A stretch of 64,000 nt of DNA from Vaginisenegalia massiliensis (GCF_900604935.1 NZ_UWPC01000001.1:124001-188000); one strand, 5' to 3'. Shown: positions 1 to 7,821, counted from the stretch's first letter. Notes: generated from the letters alone by a model not told the origin. Numbers and translations are program-made.

Positions 1-447
1 TAGAATCACAAAAAATAAAATAAGTCCGGTTATGAGGATAATCACCACATTACGATTTAAGATTGGTAGAGCTGCTTGTCCAAGACTATAGATACTTTGC
101 TTTCCCAAAAGAGTAATATTCGGTTGTCCTTTCATAACATGAATATTTATCGAGTATAGACCAGTCAAGACTAAGATACCGGTTAATAGTGCGGGTATCT
201 TTAATTTAGTATGAATATAACCAGCTATTAACCCCGCAATTAAACCTGAAACGATGGCTAAAATTGTAGCAATAATTGGATGGATTCCTGAACTGATAGC
301 TACAGCAGCTGTCGCAGCGCCAAGTGGAAAGGCTCCTTCAGCACTTAAATCAGCAATATCTAATAATCGAAAAGTTATATAAACACCAATGGCCATCACA
401 GCCCAAACCATGGCTTGCGTTAAACTGGAAATAATAATTGAAATCAT
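1..447 (-). CDS. ABC transporter permease, TrpY/COG4120 type (3' end outside window)
   Basis: The reading frame runs from an ATG at 447 off the left edge, giving 149 codons of a very hydrophobic protein. It begins MISIIISSLTQAMVWAVMAI and continues with several membrane segments and the pattern FRLLDIADLSAEGAFPLGAA, which is characteristic of the permease of COG2984/COG4120 uptake systems (TrpXYZ-like). It should form the membrane channel for the substrate delivered by the binding protein encoded just upstream, 15 bases away, so the two genes are cotranscribed. A GAGGG ribosome site precedes the start. The ATPase subunit should lie beyond the window. The substrate cannot be read from the permease; the leader of the operon suggests an aromatic amino acid (inference). 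Confidence 0.85.
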   Translation of the reverse strand, partial: MISIIISSLTQAMVWAVMAIGVYITFRLLDIADLSAEGAFPLGAATAAVAISSGIHPIIATILAIVSGLIAGLIAGYIHTKLKIPALLTGILVLTGLYSINIHVMKGQPNITLLGKQSIYSLGQAALPILNRNVVIILITGLILFFVIL

Positions 448-462
448 CGCTTTTCCCTCTTT

Positions 463-1410
463 CTATTTTAAAATATCCGGATTAATGTCTAAGGCTTTAG
501 CTGTTTTCTGATTGATAACTAACTGAATTTCTTGAGCCGTTTCAACTGGAATAGGGTTATCCTTTTTATTATGAGCTTGAACTCGTATCACCATGCGGGC
601 CGTTTGTTTACCCAGCTCCTTATAATTTAAACCATAGGTCGCTAATCCGCCTGCTTGCACCATATCCTGCGATCCACCAATAACAGGTAAATGATGTTGC
701 TGAGAAATTTGCGCTACCAAAGGCATAGCGCTTGCAATTGTATTATCATTGACTAAAAACAGGCCATCCACTTGCTTAGCTAATGCCTCTAGCGTTTGAT
801 TAATATCATTAGTCGAAGTGACTGTTTTTAGTACCACATTATAACCTGATTCAGTTAATAACTTTTGAGCTTTAGTCGCTTCTGCTTTCGAATTTGCTTC
901 GCCGGAATTATAGATTAAGCCTATACTGGACTTAGGCTTTACAACTTTAGCCAATAAATTAATTTGTTGTTTGATAGGAGCCGCGTCGCTTGTTCCAGTT
1001 ACTATAATCGAGGAGGTCTTTGAATTTGTTGACAATCCAGCTGAATTTGGGTCACTAACAGCAGAAAATAATACGGGAACGTCCTGACTAACATTAGCCA
1101 AGGATTGAGCTGCCGGTGTTGCAATCGCAAAAACAAGGTCATTTTGACTAGTCAACTTCTCACTCATAGATTGAAGATTGGATACATCGGCTCCAGCATT
1201 CAAATAGGTAATTTTAAGGTTTTTTCCTTGGCGATATCCTAATTTATCGAGCTCTTCAACAAACCCTTGTCGTGTCGCCGATAAGGATGGATGTTCAACA
1301 TATTGGAGAATACCAATATTTAAAATATGGTCATTTTTTTGTTGCGACATACTATAAATTAAAGTCGTTATTAAAATAACTATGGCAAGACCCAGATGAA
1401 TTTTCTTCAT
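463..1410 (-). CDS. ABC transporter substrate-binding protein (COG2984, TrpX-like)
   Basis: This 315-residue protein has an N-terminal hydrophobic segment (about residues 5-20) followed by an ABC_sub_bind (PF04392) fold: NIGILQYVEHPSL near the start, VFAIATPAAQSLA near residue 95 and GLIYNSGEANSKAEA near residue 165. It would capture a small ligand outside the membrane for the permease at 1-447. Unlike most Gram-positive binding proteins, the signal region has no lipobox cysteine, so it may stay anchored by an uncleaved signal. AAGGAGG lies 6 bases before the ATG. The gene follows a 280-base leader with a terminator ending about 20 bases before the start, so expression is probably set by attenuation. 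Family members transport tryptophan or tyrosine; aromatic amino acid is the best guess. Confidence 0.85.
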   Translation of the reverse strand: MKKIHLGLAIVILITTLIYSMSQQKNDHILNIGILQYVEHPSLSATRQGFVEELDKLGYRQGKNLKITYLNAGADVSNLQSMSEKLTSQNDLVFAIATPAAQSLANVSQDVPVLFSAVSDPNSAGLSTNSKTSSIIVTGTSDAAPIKQQINLLAKVVKPKSSIGLIYNSGEANSKAEATKAQKLLTESGYNVVLKTVTSTNDINQTLEALAKQVDGLFLVNDNTIASAMPLVAQISQQHHLPVIGGSQDMVQAGGLATYGLNYKELGKQTARMVIRVQAHNKKDNPIPVETAQEIQLVINQKTAKALDINPDILK

Positions 1411-1430
1411 TATATTCCTCCTTAATATAC

Positions 1431-1463
1431 AAAAAAGCCTAGTTAGACTAATCTAACTAGGCT
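1431..1463 (-). terminator. Intrinsic terminator at the end of the transporter leader
   Basis: Read on the minus strand, arms of 12 bases (1463-1452 and 1447-1436) pair perfectly around a 4-base loop and are followed by five further U. It lies immediately before the ribosome site of the binding-protein gene, so it works as an attenuator rather than an end-of-operon terminator. Confidence 0.9.
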
Positions 1464-1539
1464 CAAGGAAATAGTCATATAATGACCAAATCGATTGTTC
1501 ACAACTCGTGCCCACTTAGATTAATCTCTATGTGGACAC
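1445..1539 (-). promoter_or_regulatory. Alternative antiterminator pairing in the transporter leader
   Basis: Bases 1527-1516 can pair over 12 positions (one G-U) with 1456-1445, which takes up the 5' arm and loop of the terminator, so the two hairpins exclude each other. The 5' antiterminator strand also sits in the loop of a third hairpin, 1539-1532 paired with 1515-1508 (8 pairs, one G-U). This is the architecture of a switchable leader. The T-box signature is absent, as are the conserved cores of the TPP, FMN, lysine, purine and SAM classes. Pairings were worked out by hand, not by a folding program. Confidence 0.65.
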
Positions 1540-1610
1540 TATCAATTTAGCTCCTCATAGATACAAACTTGAAAAGTTCATCGTTTGTACCTATAAGCTA
1601 GATACAAACG

Positions 1611-1664
1611 CTATCTAAAGTAGCTAAAAAAGACATTTTGAGTTGAAAGTAATCGACTTGTCAT
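1611..1664 (-). CDS. Candidate aromatic leader peptide (17 aa)
   Basis: A short frame starting ATG at 1664 and ending TAG at 1613-1611 encodes MTSRLLSTQNVFFSYFR. AAAGG lies 9 bases upstream, an acceptable ribosome site. Four of the five residues at positions 12-16 are Phe or Tyr (FFSYF). Those codons (1631-1617) overlie the 5' arm of a long leader stem in which 1628-1622 pairs with 1552-1546 and 1617-1612 pairs with 1563-1558, enclosing a further 8-bp hairpin (1610-1603 with 1589-1582). This is the layout of ribosome-stalling attenuators such as the enterobacterial pheA leader. Function is inferred from position, composition and the downstream amino-acid-type transporter. Chance cannot be excluded for a frame this short. 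Confidence 0.5.
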   Translation of the reverse strand: MTSRLLSTQNVFFSYFR

Positions 1665-1698
1665 GCTTACCATCCTTTAACGTGTTTTGTTATTAGTT

Positions 1699-1727
1699 AT
1701 ACTAGCACGATTATGAGAAAAGAACAA
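1699..1727 (-). promoter_or_regulatory. Promoter of the TrpXYZ-like transporter operon
   Basis: TTGTTC at 1727-1722 and TAGTAT at 1704-1699 are separated by 17 bases on the minus strand. The predicted start is about 30 bases before the candidate leader peptide. Confidence 0.6.
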
Positions 1728-1741
1728 GTGTTTTCTCATAA
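1711..1741. repeat. 11-bp perfect inverted repeat over the -35 region
   Basis: Arms TTATGAGAAAA (1711-1721) and TTTTCTCATAA (1731-1741) are exact complements separated by 9 bases. The -35 hexamer of the transporter promoter lies in the spacer, so this is a likely repressor or activator operator. There is no U-tract on either side, which argues against a terminator. Confidence 0.55.
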
Positions 1742-1765
1742 TTTTATTAAAATACGCTAATAAAC

Positions 1766-1802
1766 AAGATCTTGACGACATTCAGCCTCTCGCCAAGATC
1801 TT
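1766..1802 (-). terminator. Probable terminator after the PPDK regulatory gene
   Basis: AAGATCTTG and CAAGATCTT form a 9-bp stem (1802-1794 with 1774-1766) followed on the minus strand by a short GUUUAUU run. It stands 11 bases past the stop of the PSRP gene. Confidence 0.6.
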
Positions 1803-1812
1803 CTTTATTATT

Positions 1813-2625
1813 TTATGAATGTTTTAAATGATGTTCAATTTGTTGAGCTGTTTCTTCAATAGATTTATTTTCTACATTAATGACAAAAGCACCTAATTCA
1901 GCATAAAGATCTTCAGCAAAACTCAATTCCGCTTTAATTCGATCTAAATCATTATAGTTAGTTGATTCGTTTAATCCTAGCATTTTAATTCGTTCACCAC
2001 GAATATTCATAATATACTTAGGACTTGCTGTCAAACCAATAATCTTGTGAGACGGAATTTGATAGAGTTCTTTTGGTAGATTTAACTCAGGGATTAAAGG
2101 TACATTAGCCACTTTAAAAGAACGATTTGCCATATACATACTTAGAGGGGTTTTTGAAGTACGTGATACTCCAAGAACTACAATATCAGCCTTAGATAAG
2201 CCAGAAATATTCTTGCCATCGTCATACTTTACCGAAAATTCAATGGCTTCAACCCTTTTAAAATAGTCGGTATCCATTTTATGGATTAAACCACTTTTCA
2301 TAAGAGGTTCTTGTTGCGTTTGAGTTTGAATCATCGATAGCAGTGGCGACATAAAATCAATATACTTCAGTTGATTTTTCTGAGCAAAACTAGCTGCAAA
2401 AATATTCAATTGATAATCAACCAAAGTGGTGACCACCATAGCTTTCATAGTCACGGCATCTTGTAAAATGGCTTCTAACTCATCTACTTGTTTGATATAC
2501 GGAAACTTGTGAATTTCAACGTTTTCCAAATTAGGAAATTGAGCTAAAGCGGCATGAATGACGCGTTGAGCCGTTTCTCCAATCGAATCTGAAATGACAA
2601 AAACTGTTAATGCTAAATCGTTCAT
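1813..2625 (-). CDS. Pyruvate, phosphate dikinase regulatory protein (bifunctional kinase/phosphorylase)
   Basis: This 270-residue protein of the DUF299/PSRP family phosphorylates an active-site threonine of pyruvate phosphate dikinase using ADP, which inactivates it, and removes that phosphate by phosphorolysis. The P-loop-like GVSRTSKTP (residues 152-160) and the N-terminal VFVISDSIGETAQ match the family, and the length is normal. It sits 3 bases after ccpN, which itself follows ppdK, so target and regulator are in one operon. B. subtilis has the same ccpN-yqfL pair. PEP synthase regulators belong to the same family, but the neighbouring ppdK makes PPDK the target. Confidence 0.93.
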   Translation of the reverse strand: MNDLALTVFVISDSIGETAQRVIHAALAQFPNLENVEIHKFPYIKQVDELEAILQDAVTMKAMVVTTLVDYQLNIFAASFAQKNQLKYIDFMSPLLSMIQTQTQQEPLMKSGLIHKMDTDYFKRVEAIEFSVKYDDGKNISGLSKADIVVLGVSRTSKTPLSMYMANRSFKVANVPLIPELNLPKELYQIPSHKIIGLTASPKYIMNIRGERIKMLGLNESTNYNDLDRIKAELSFAEDLYAELGAFVINVENKSIEETAQQIEHHLKHS

Positions 2626-2628
2626 GCT

Positions 2629-3255
2629 TTATTCCATCCCTTCTGCAACTTCAACAAAGAAATTTACCAGTGAAGTTTTTGATACTTTTCCTACTACTTT
2701 TTTTGAATTAGGTTTCTCCATAATTGGAAGTGAATCAATTTGATGCCTTGTGATGAGCTTAGCGGCATTCATGACCGTCATCTCTGGATAAGCCGTTACA
2801 ATATTTGGCATACGCGACATCACGATGGCAACTGCAGTATCTTGAGTATCCGCTCCACCGACAATACTTCTGAGTAAGTCTTTACGCGAAACGATGCCTA
2901 CTAATTCATTTTCGGGTCCCCCAACTACATAAAGCGATCCCACATCATACATAAATAAATGAGTAATCGCATTTTGAATAGTTGTATCTGCTTTAATAAC
3001 AGTTGGAGCAACCATAATTTCTTTTACTTTCACATTATGTAAATGCTCTTGTACCAAAGGATTAAAATCCAGTCCTGAATAGATATAACCGACTTTAGGT
3101 CGGGCATCTAAGACACCCGACATTGTCAAGACGGCTAAATCAGATCGAATGGTCGATTTTGTTAAGCCTAACTTAGCCGCAATATTATCCCCACTAATGG
3201 GCTCATGGGCTTTAACGATATCAATGATTGTATATTGACGTTGACTTAACTCCAT
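2629..3255 (-). CDS. ccpN: CcpN-type transcriptional repressor (HTH plus two CBS domains)
   Basis: This 208-residue regulator has an N-terminal winged helix (about 5-60, with LGLTKSTIRSDLAVLTMSG) and two CBS domains (about 75-130 and 142-205) that bind adenine nucleotides in this family. In B. subtilis CcpN represses gluconeogenic genes under glycolytic conditions. Here it lies between ppdK and the PPDK regulator, so it probably controls this operon. I chose the ATG at 3255 because GGAGG lies 5 bases upstream; an upstream in-frame TTG at 3267 would overlap that ribosome site. I could not find a convincing copy of the B. subtilis CcpN operator before ppdK. Confidence 0.88.
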   Translation of the reverse strand: MELSQRQYTIIDIVKAHEPISGDNIAAKLGLTKSTIRSDLAVLTMSGVLDARPKVGYIYSGLDFNPLVQEHLHNVKVKEIMVAPTVIKADTTIQNAITHLFMYDVGSLYVVGGPENELVGIVSRKDLLRSIVGGADTQDTAVAIVMSRMPNIVTAYPEMTVMNAAKLITRHQIDSLPIMEKPNSKKVVGKVSKTSLVNFFVEVAEGME

Positions 3256-3277
3256 ATTGACCTCCAACCTATCTTAG

Positions 3278-5899
3278 TTATTTGTTTGCTTTGATCGCGC
3301 TTTGAGCAGAAGCAAGTTGTGCAATTGGTACACGGAATGGTGAACAAGAAACATAACTTAAACCAATATTATTAAAGAATTCAATAGATTGTGGATCGCC
3401 ACCTAGTTCACCACAAACCCCAATCTTCAAATCAGGTTTAACAGCCCTAGCTTTTTCTACCGCTAATTTAATTAATTGACCTACCCCATCCACATCTAAA
3501 GTTTGGAATGGATCTACTGGTAAAATGCCTTCAGTTAAGTATTCATTGATAAATTTGCCTGCATCATCACGAGAGAAACCAAAGGTCATTTGCGTTAAGT
3601 CGTTAGTACCAAAGCTGAAGAAATCAGCGACTTGAGCTAATTGGTCAGCAATTAAGCAAGCCCGAGGAATTTCAATCATCGTTCCGATAGTATAAGCGAT
3701 TTGGCAACCCAATTCAGCTTGAACAGCATCAATACGTTCAACAATTTGCGCTTTAAGGATAGTAAATTCTTCAATAGTTCCTACTAAAGGTATCATAATT
3801 TCTGGTTTCGTTTCAATACCTTCTGCTTTTAATTGAGCTGCTGAACGAATAATTCCTTCAACTTGCATTGTGTATAATTCAGGATAAGTAATAGCTAAAC
3901 GGCAACCACGGTGACCTAGCATTGGGTTAAATTCAGCTAGTTCATGCACACGGCGTTCTAATACAGCTAGGGAAATTCCTAATTGTTTAGCCACTGTTTC
4001 ATTTTCTTGATCTGTTTTTGGTAAGAATTCGTGTAATGGTGGATCTAATAAACGAATAACCGTTCCATTTTCATGATTTAATTTTAGGATAGCTTTAAAG
4101 TCATCTAATTGATAATTTAAGATGGTTTCTAAAGCTTTTGACCGTTCATCTTCGTTACTTGATAAGATAAAGCGACGCATTTCCAATAAACGTTCTGGAC
4201 CGAAGAACATGTGCTCTGTACGAACTAAACCAATACCACTCGCTTTAAAATTCAAACCAACTTGAATATCCGCTGGTGTTTCAGCATTCATGCGTACATC
4301 CATCTTACGATATTCTTTTGCCCAAGCCATAATTTGGTCGAAATCGGCATTATTTTCAGAATAAGATTTATCAATATCACCTAAGTATAAGCGACCAGAT
4401 GATCCATCTACCGAGATCAAATCGCCTTCATGCAAGACGCCACCTTGATAAGAAACAGTTTTGTTAACTTCGTTGATATCTAAATCGCTACAACCAACGA
4501 CACAACATGTTCCCATACCACGTGCTACTACAGCAGCATGAGAAGTCATTCCACCATGAGTTGTAACAATAGCTTCCGAAACAACCATACCTGTGATATC
4601 CTCAGGTGAAGTTTCTTGACGCATTAAGATAACTTTTTCGCCAGCTTCTACGCGCAATTTCGCTTCTTCAGCAGTGAAATATACTTTACCAGTAGCAGCA
4701 CCTGGGCTTGCTGGTAAGCCACGATCAGTAATTAATTGAGCTGTTTTTAAAGCCTTAGCATCAAAGGTTGGGTGAAGAAGTTGGTCAATCGATTTTGGCG
4801 CAATTTTTAATACGGCTTCTTCTTTAGTGATTAAGCCTTCTTTTACCATGTCCACAGCAACTTTAAAGGCTGCCTTAACAGTCCGCTTTCCGTTACGTGT
4901 TTGCAAGAAATATAATTTACCATTTTCAATGGTGAACTCAATATCTTGCATATCTTTATAGTGTTTTTCTAATTGCTCTGCTACTTCTTTAAATTGTTGA
5001 TATACAGCTGGCATTTGATCTGCTAAAGCTGAAATTGGGCTTGGTGTCCGAATGCCGGCAACAACGTCTTCACCTTGGGCATTCAATAAGTATTCACCAA
5101 ATAGACGATTTTCACCAGTCGAAGGGTTACGTGAGAAAGCCACACCCGTTCCTGAATTTTGTCCGCTATTACCATAAACCATTTCTTGAATGTTTACAGC
5201 TGTACCAATATTTTCTGGAATATCATTTAATTCACGATAAACAATCGCACGTTCGTTCATCCATGAACGGAAAACAGCCTCAACTGCTTCTAACATTTGA
5301 TCAACAGGTTCGTTAGGGAAGGGTTTGTTTAACTGTTCAACATAAACTTCTTTAAAACGATTAGCGATAACTTTAAGATCGTCAGCTGTTAAGTCCGCGT
5401 CATTTTGATAACCTTTATCAGCTTTATAATCCGTTAAATAACCTTCAAAGTGTTTCATTGGAATTGCATAAACAACTGAACCAAACATTTGTAATAAACG
5501 ACGATAGCAATCATAAGCAAAACGTGGATCTTGTGTAAGTTGTGCTAAGATTTCTACGTTTTCATCGTTTAAGCCTAAGTTTAAAATGGTATCCATCATA
5601 CCAGGCATTGAGAATTTGGCACCGCTACGTACTGAAACTAATAATAAACTTTCTTTAGATGAGAAAGCTTTGCCAGTTTTAGCTTGTAATTTTTCTAAAC
5701 TAGCTTTGATTTCTTCTTTAACTTCAGTTGATAAAACTTGACCATTATTTAAATATTCCATACAGGTTGCTGTCGTAATGGTAAAACCATTAGGAACAGG
5801 TAAACCCAAGCTCATCATTTCAGCTAGGTTGGCCCCTTTGCCACCTAACTCATCTCTCATTGATGCATTTCCTTCTTCAAAGGCATATACACGTTTCAT
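3278..5899 (-). CDS. ppdK: Pyruvate, phosphate dikinase
   Basis: This 873-residue protein interconverts pyruvate, ATP and phosphate with PEP, AMP and pyrophosphate. It contains the N-terminal ATP-grasp domain (GGKGANLAEM near residue 19), the swivelling phosphohistidine domain with GGMTSHAAVVARGMG (His454, flanked by the regulatory threonine T452) and the C-terminal TIM barrel with the catalytic-cysteine motif CGELGGDP. Length is normal. CcpN and the PPDK regulatory protein follow in the same operon, so the enzyme is set both transcriptionally and by phosphorylation. It coexists with pyk at 54.5 kb, so the cell can run the PEP/pyruvate step in both directions. Confidence 0.97.
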   Translation of the reverse strand: MKRVYAFEEGNASMRDELGGKGANLAEMMSLGLPVPNGFTITTATCMEYLNNGQVLSTEVKEEIKASLEKLQAKTGKAFSSKESLLLVSVRSGAKFSMPGMMDTILNLGLNDENVEILAQLTQDPRFAYDCYRRLLQMFGSVVYAIPMKHFEGYLTDYKADKGYQNDADLTADDLKVIANRFKEVYVEQLNKPFPNEPVDQMLEAVEAVFRSWMNERAIVYRELNDIPENIGTAVNIQEMVYGNSGQNSGTGVAFSRNPSTGENRLFGEYLLNAQGEDVVAGIRTPSPISALADQMPAVYQQFKEVAEQLEKHYKDMQDIEFTIENGKLYFLQTRNGKRTVKAAFKVAVDMVKEGLITKEEAVLKIAPKSIDQLLHPTFDAKALKTAQLITDRGLPASPGAATGKVYFTAEEAKLRVEAGEKVILMRQETSPEDITGMVVSEAIVTTHGGMTSHAAVVARGMGTCCVVGCSDLDINEVNKTVSYQGGVLHEGDLISVDGSSGRLYLGDIDKSYSENNADFDQIMAWAKEYRKMDVRMNAETPADIQVGLNFKASGIGLVRTEHMFFGPERLLEMRRFILSSNEDERSKALETILNYQLDDFKAILKLNHENGTVIRLLDPPLHEFLPKTDQENETVAKQLGISLAVLERRVHELAEFNPMLGHRGCRLAITYPELYTMQVEGIIRSAAQLKAEGIETKPEIMIPLVGTIEEFTILKAQIVERIDAVQAELGCQIAYTIGTMIEIPRACLIADQLAQVADFFSFGTNDLTQMTFGFSRDDAGKFINEYLTEGILPVDPFQTLDVDGVGQLIKLAVEKARAVKPDLKIGVCGELGGDPQSIEFFNNIGLSYVSCSPFRVPIAQLASAQSAIKANK

Positions 5900-5938
5900 T
5901 TGTCATCCTCCTAATACTTGTATAATCTTACAGGGCAC

Positions 5939-5944
5939 ATTATA
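5939..5944 (-). promoter_or_regulatory. Possible -10 box of ppdK
   Basis: TATAAT lies about 40 bases before the ppdK ATG. The -35 is poor (TTTATT-like). The upstream sequence repeats TGCGTA, once inside the terminator hairpin and once near -20, which might be an operator. Confidence 0.35.
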
Positions 5945-5964
5945 TAATACGCATTAATAAAAAT

Positions 5965-5997
5965 AAAGTACGCACTATATTAAATAGTGCGTACTTT
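5965..5997 (-). terminator. Terminator of the queT operon
   Basis: A 13-bp perfect stem (AAAGTACGCACTA with its complement) around a 7-base loop is followed on the minus strand by AUUUUUAUU. It separates the nucleoside hydrolase gene from ppdK and could work in either direction. Confidence 0.85.
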
Positions 5998-6067
5998 TAA
6001 TTAATTTATTATCTTTTTTAGTTAAAACCGAGATATAATGCGTCTTATTGATTGCGCTAGCACCCTT

Positions 6068-7024
6068 TTAGATCATCTTTTTGGTCCATATCAGATCGAT
6101 ATCTGCTTGTTGGTCTTTAAATAAGCTTGCAAAGAAATATTTAAAGAAGGCCCGTCCATCCACCTTTTTTGAGACCAATATATGGCCATCTTCTGTCCAA
6201 GTGGTGACACCCTGTCCCCGCTTTTCTCCTTCAATGATCATCTGGATGCTTGCTGGTTCAAACTCTACAACTTGATGAATCATATCCACCGGAACTAAAG
6301 GGTCATTAATGATGCACCCCAAAGTCCGTTCTTGTTTCCAGTGAAAATCAACATAGAAACCAGTAATTTGATAAATGAAGGCAGCAATCGGCCCTTGCAA
6401 TTGGTGAATCATTTCCCGCATGTTCGGTGTTAAAAGAATATCATAGGTCACATCCAAGGTATAAACATATACCCGAGGTAACTTACTTTCGAAAAAAATT
6501 GCGGCTGCCACCGGGTCACACCAAAAATTATACTCAGCAACATCAGAACAATTTCCCTTAACAGTATGGACGCCACCCATAATTCGGATTTCTTTAGCCA
6601 GTAATAATCCTTCTGGCCGTTCCTCCAATAAACAGGCTAAATTAGTTAATGGCCCAAGTGCCATAATTGTAATCTGCTTTGGAAATCGTTCCAGTTGATC
6701 GAGGATATATTGACTGGCCGACTTCTCTGGCGAAGGTAAAAACGAAGCAAAAATTTGCTCCCCTAAACCATCTTGTCCGTGGGTATCTCGAGCGTCAGTA
6801 TACGGTTGATATAGGCTAGTGCCTGGTCCAATAAAGACAGGAATGTGATTCATTGCCAGTAAACTTAAGACATGCTTAGCATTGGCATACCCTTGTTGGC
6901 TATCCACATTTCCACTTGAAATAGTAACACCTAACAAATCGAAATGGTCAGATAAACCAACATACAATAAAGCTAGACTATCATCAATACCAGGATCAAT
7001 ATCTAAAATAAGCTTGGGTTTCAT
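6068..7024 (-). CDS. Nucleoside hydrolase, IunH family (possible queuosine-type hydrolase)
   Basis: This 318-residue protein has the calcium-binding DIDPGIDD motif (residues 8-15) of inosine-uridine nucleoside hydrolases, which split the N-glycosidic bond to free the base and ribose. Other family marks include GPLTNLACLL, the MGG turn (IRIMGGVHTVKGN) and the late D of NDPLVPVD. The ATG at 7024 is preceded by AAGGGGG; the frame could be extended upstream but would overlap the SDR gene. It is the last gene of an operon headed by queT under a preQ1-II riboswitch. In Clostridioides an IunH-family enzyme (QueK) releases queuine from queuosine beside QueT, so a 7-deazaguanine nucleoside is a plausible substrate here (inference). 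Ordinary purine or pyrimidine nucleosides remain possible. Confidence 0.85.
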   Translation of the reverse strand: MKPKLILDIDPGIDDSLALLYVGLSDHFDLLGVTISSGNVDSQQGYANAKHVLSLLAMNHIPVFIGPGTSLYQPYTDARDTHGQDGLGEQIFASFLPSPEKSASQYILDQLERFPKQITIMALGPLTNLACLLEERPEGLLLAKEIRIMGGVHTVKGNCSDVAEYNFWCDPVAAAIFFESKLPRVYVYTLDVTYDILLTPNMREMIHQLQGPIAAFIYQITGFYVDFHWKQERTLGCIINDPLVPVDMIHQVVEFEPASIQMIIEGEKRGQGVTTWTEDGHILVSKKVDGRAFFKYFFASLFKDQQADIDLIWTKKMI

Positions 7025-7038
7025 GATGTTTCCCCCTT

Positions 7039-7821
7039 CTAGCGGTTCAACCAACCACCATCGATTGGAATAACAGAAGCCTGAATATAATCAGCTGCAT
7101 CAGATGCCAAAAACAAACTTAATTGAGCTACCTCTTCCGCTTGCGCCCAACGCCCAATTGGTGTTTGTTCTTGAACCCAATGAGCCATTTTAGCATCTTC
7201 TTGAAAATCTGCCAGATTCATGGGTGTCACGATGGCCCCTGGTGCAATCACATTAGCCCTCAATCCTTGTCTACTATAATCATAAGCCATTTGCTTAGTA
7301 AAACCGATAAGAGCATGTTTGCTAGTCGTGTAGGCAATCCCTCCACCACCAGCCGTTAAACCGGCTATAGAACCCATAACAATCAAACGTGAACTTGCAT
7401 TTTTTAACATCAATGGCAAAGCTAATTTGGTTACGGAAAAAGCGGCGGTAAGATTCGTCGCCAAAATAGACTGCCAATCATTCCACGAAGTTTCTTCGAT
7501 ATTAGCATATTGATCTAATTGGCCTGCCGTCAGACATAAGACATGTAACGAAGTCACCCGCTCCTCAATCTGCTCAAATACTTTTTTTAATTGAGCTAAA
7601 TCGGTTAAATCCACTTTAAAAAAGCTGGCTGAATCTTGATTAAGGCTAATTCGTTCTTGCCATTCGTTAGGCATCGCTTGCCGATCCAATCCAATTACAC
7701 GATGTCCCTGCTCAAAAAATAAACGAAACTGAGCCAAACCAATACCCGATGCCGCTCCTGTAATCAAAACCGTCATTTGCTTTGGTAAAGAAGCTGTTCG
7801 TTCTAAGATTAAATCCGTCAA
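7039..7821 (-). CDS. Short-chain dehydrogenase/reductase
   Basis: This is a classical SDR of up to 260 residues. It has the nucleotide-binding GAASGIG (22-28), an acidic residue after the second strand (GLDRQ) that favours NAD(H), the structural Asn in ATNLTAA, catalytic Ser151 and the YTTSK pair Tyr164/Lys168. It ends with IDGGW, typical of FabG-like enzymes. The substrate is not recognisable. The reading frame directly abuts the stop of the DUF2829 gene through a TTG (TAATTG), suggesting coupled translation. The first ATG is at 7776, immediately before the Rossmann core, but lacks a clear ribosome site. As the third gene of the preQ1-controlled operon, a role on a 7-deazapurine or on ribose released by the hydrolase is conceivable but unproven. 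Confidence 0.85.
   Translation of the reverse strand: MTDLILERTASLPKQMTVLITGAASGIGLAQFRLFFEQGHRVIGLDRQAMPNEWQERISLNQDSASFFKVDLTDLAQLKKVFEQIEERVTSLHVLCLTAGQLDQYANIEETSWNDWQSILATNLTAAFSVTKLALPLMLKNASSRLIVMGSIAGLTAGGGGIAYTTSKHALIGFTKQMAYDYSRQGLRANVIAPGAIVTPMNLADFQEDAKMAHWVQEQTPIGRWAQAEEVAQLSLFLASDAADYIQASVIPIDGGWLNR

Noticed and set aside
1431-1740. The transporter leader as a T-box element
   Set aside because: AAGUGGGCACGAG resembles the UGGNACC core only loosely, it lies outside the antiterminator 5' strand, and no clear specifier loop was found.
2629-3267. Longer CcpN start at the TTG at 3267
   Set aside because: It would overlap the GGAGG ribosome site that serves the ATG at 3255.
5035-5316. 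Plus-strand 93-codon frame inside ppdK
   Set aside because: It is antisense to a fully conserved enzyme, has no family resemblance and no ribosome site.
5900-5960. A B. subtilis-type CcpN operator before ppdK
   Set aside because: No stretch fits the remembered consensus on either strand closely enough to list.
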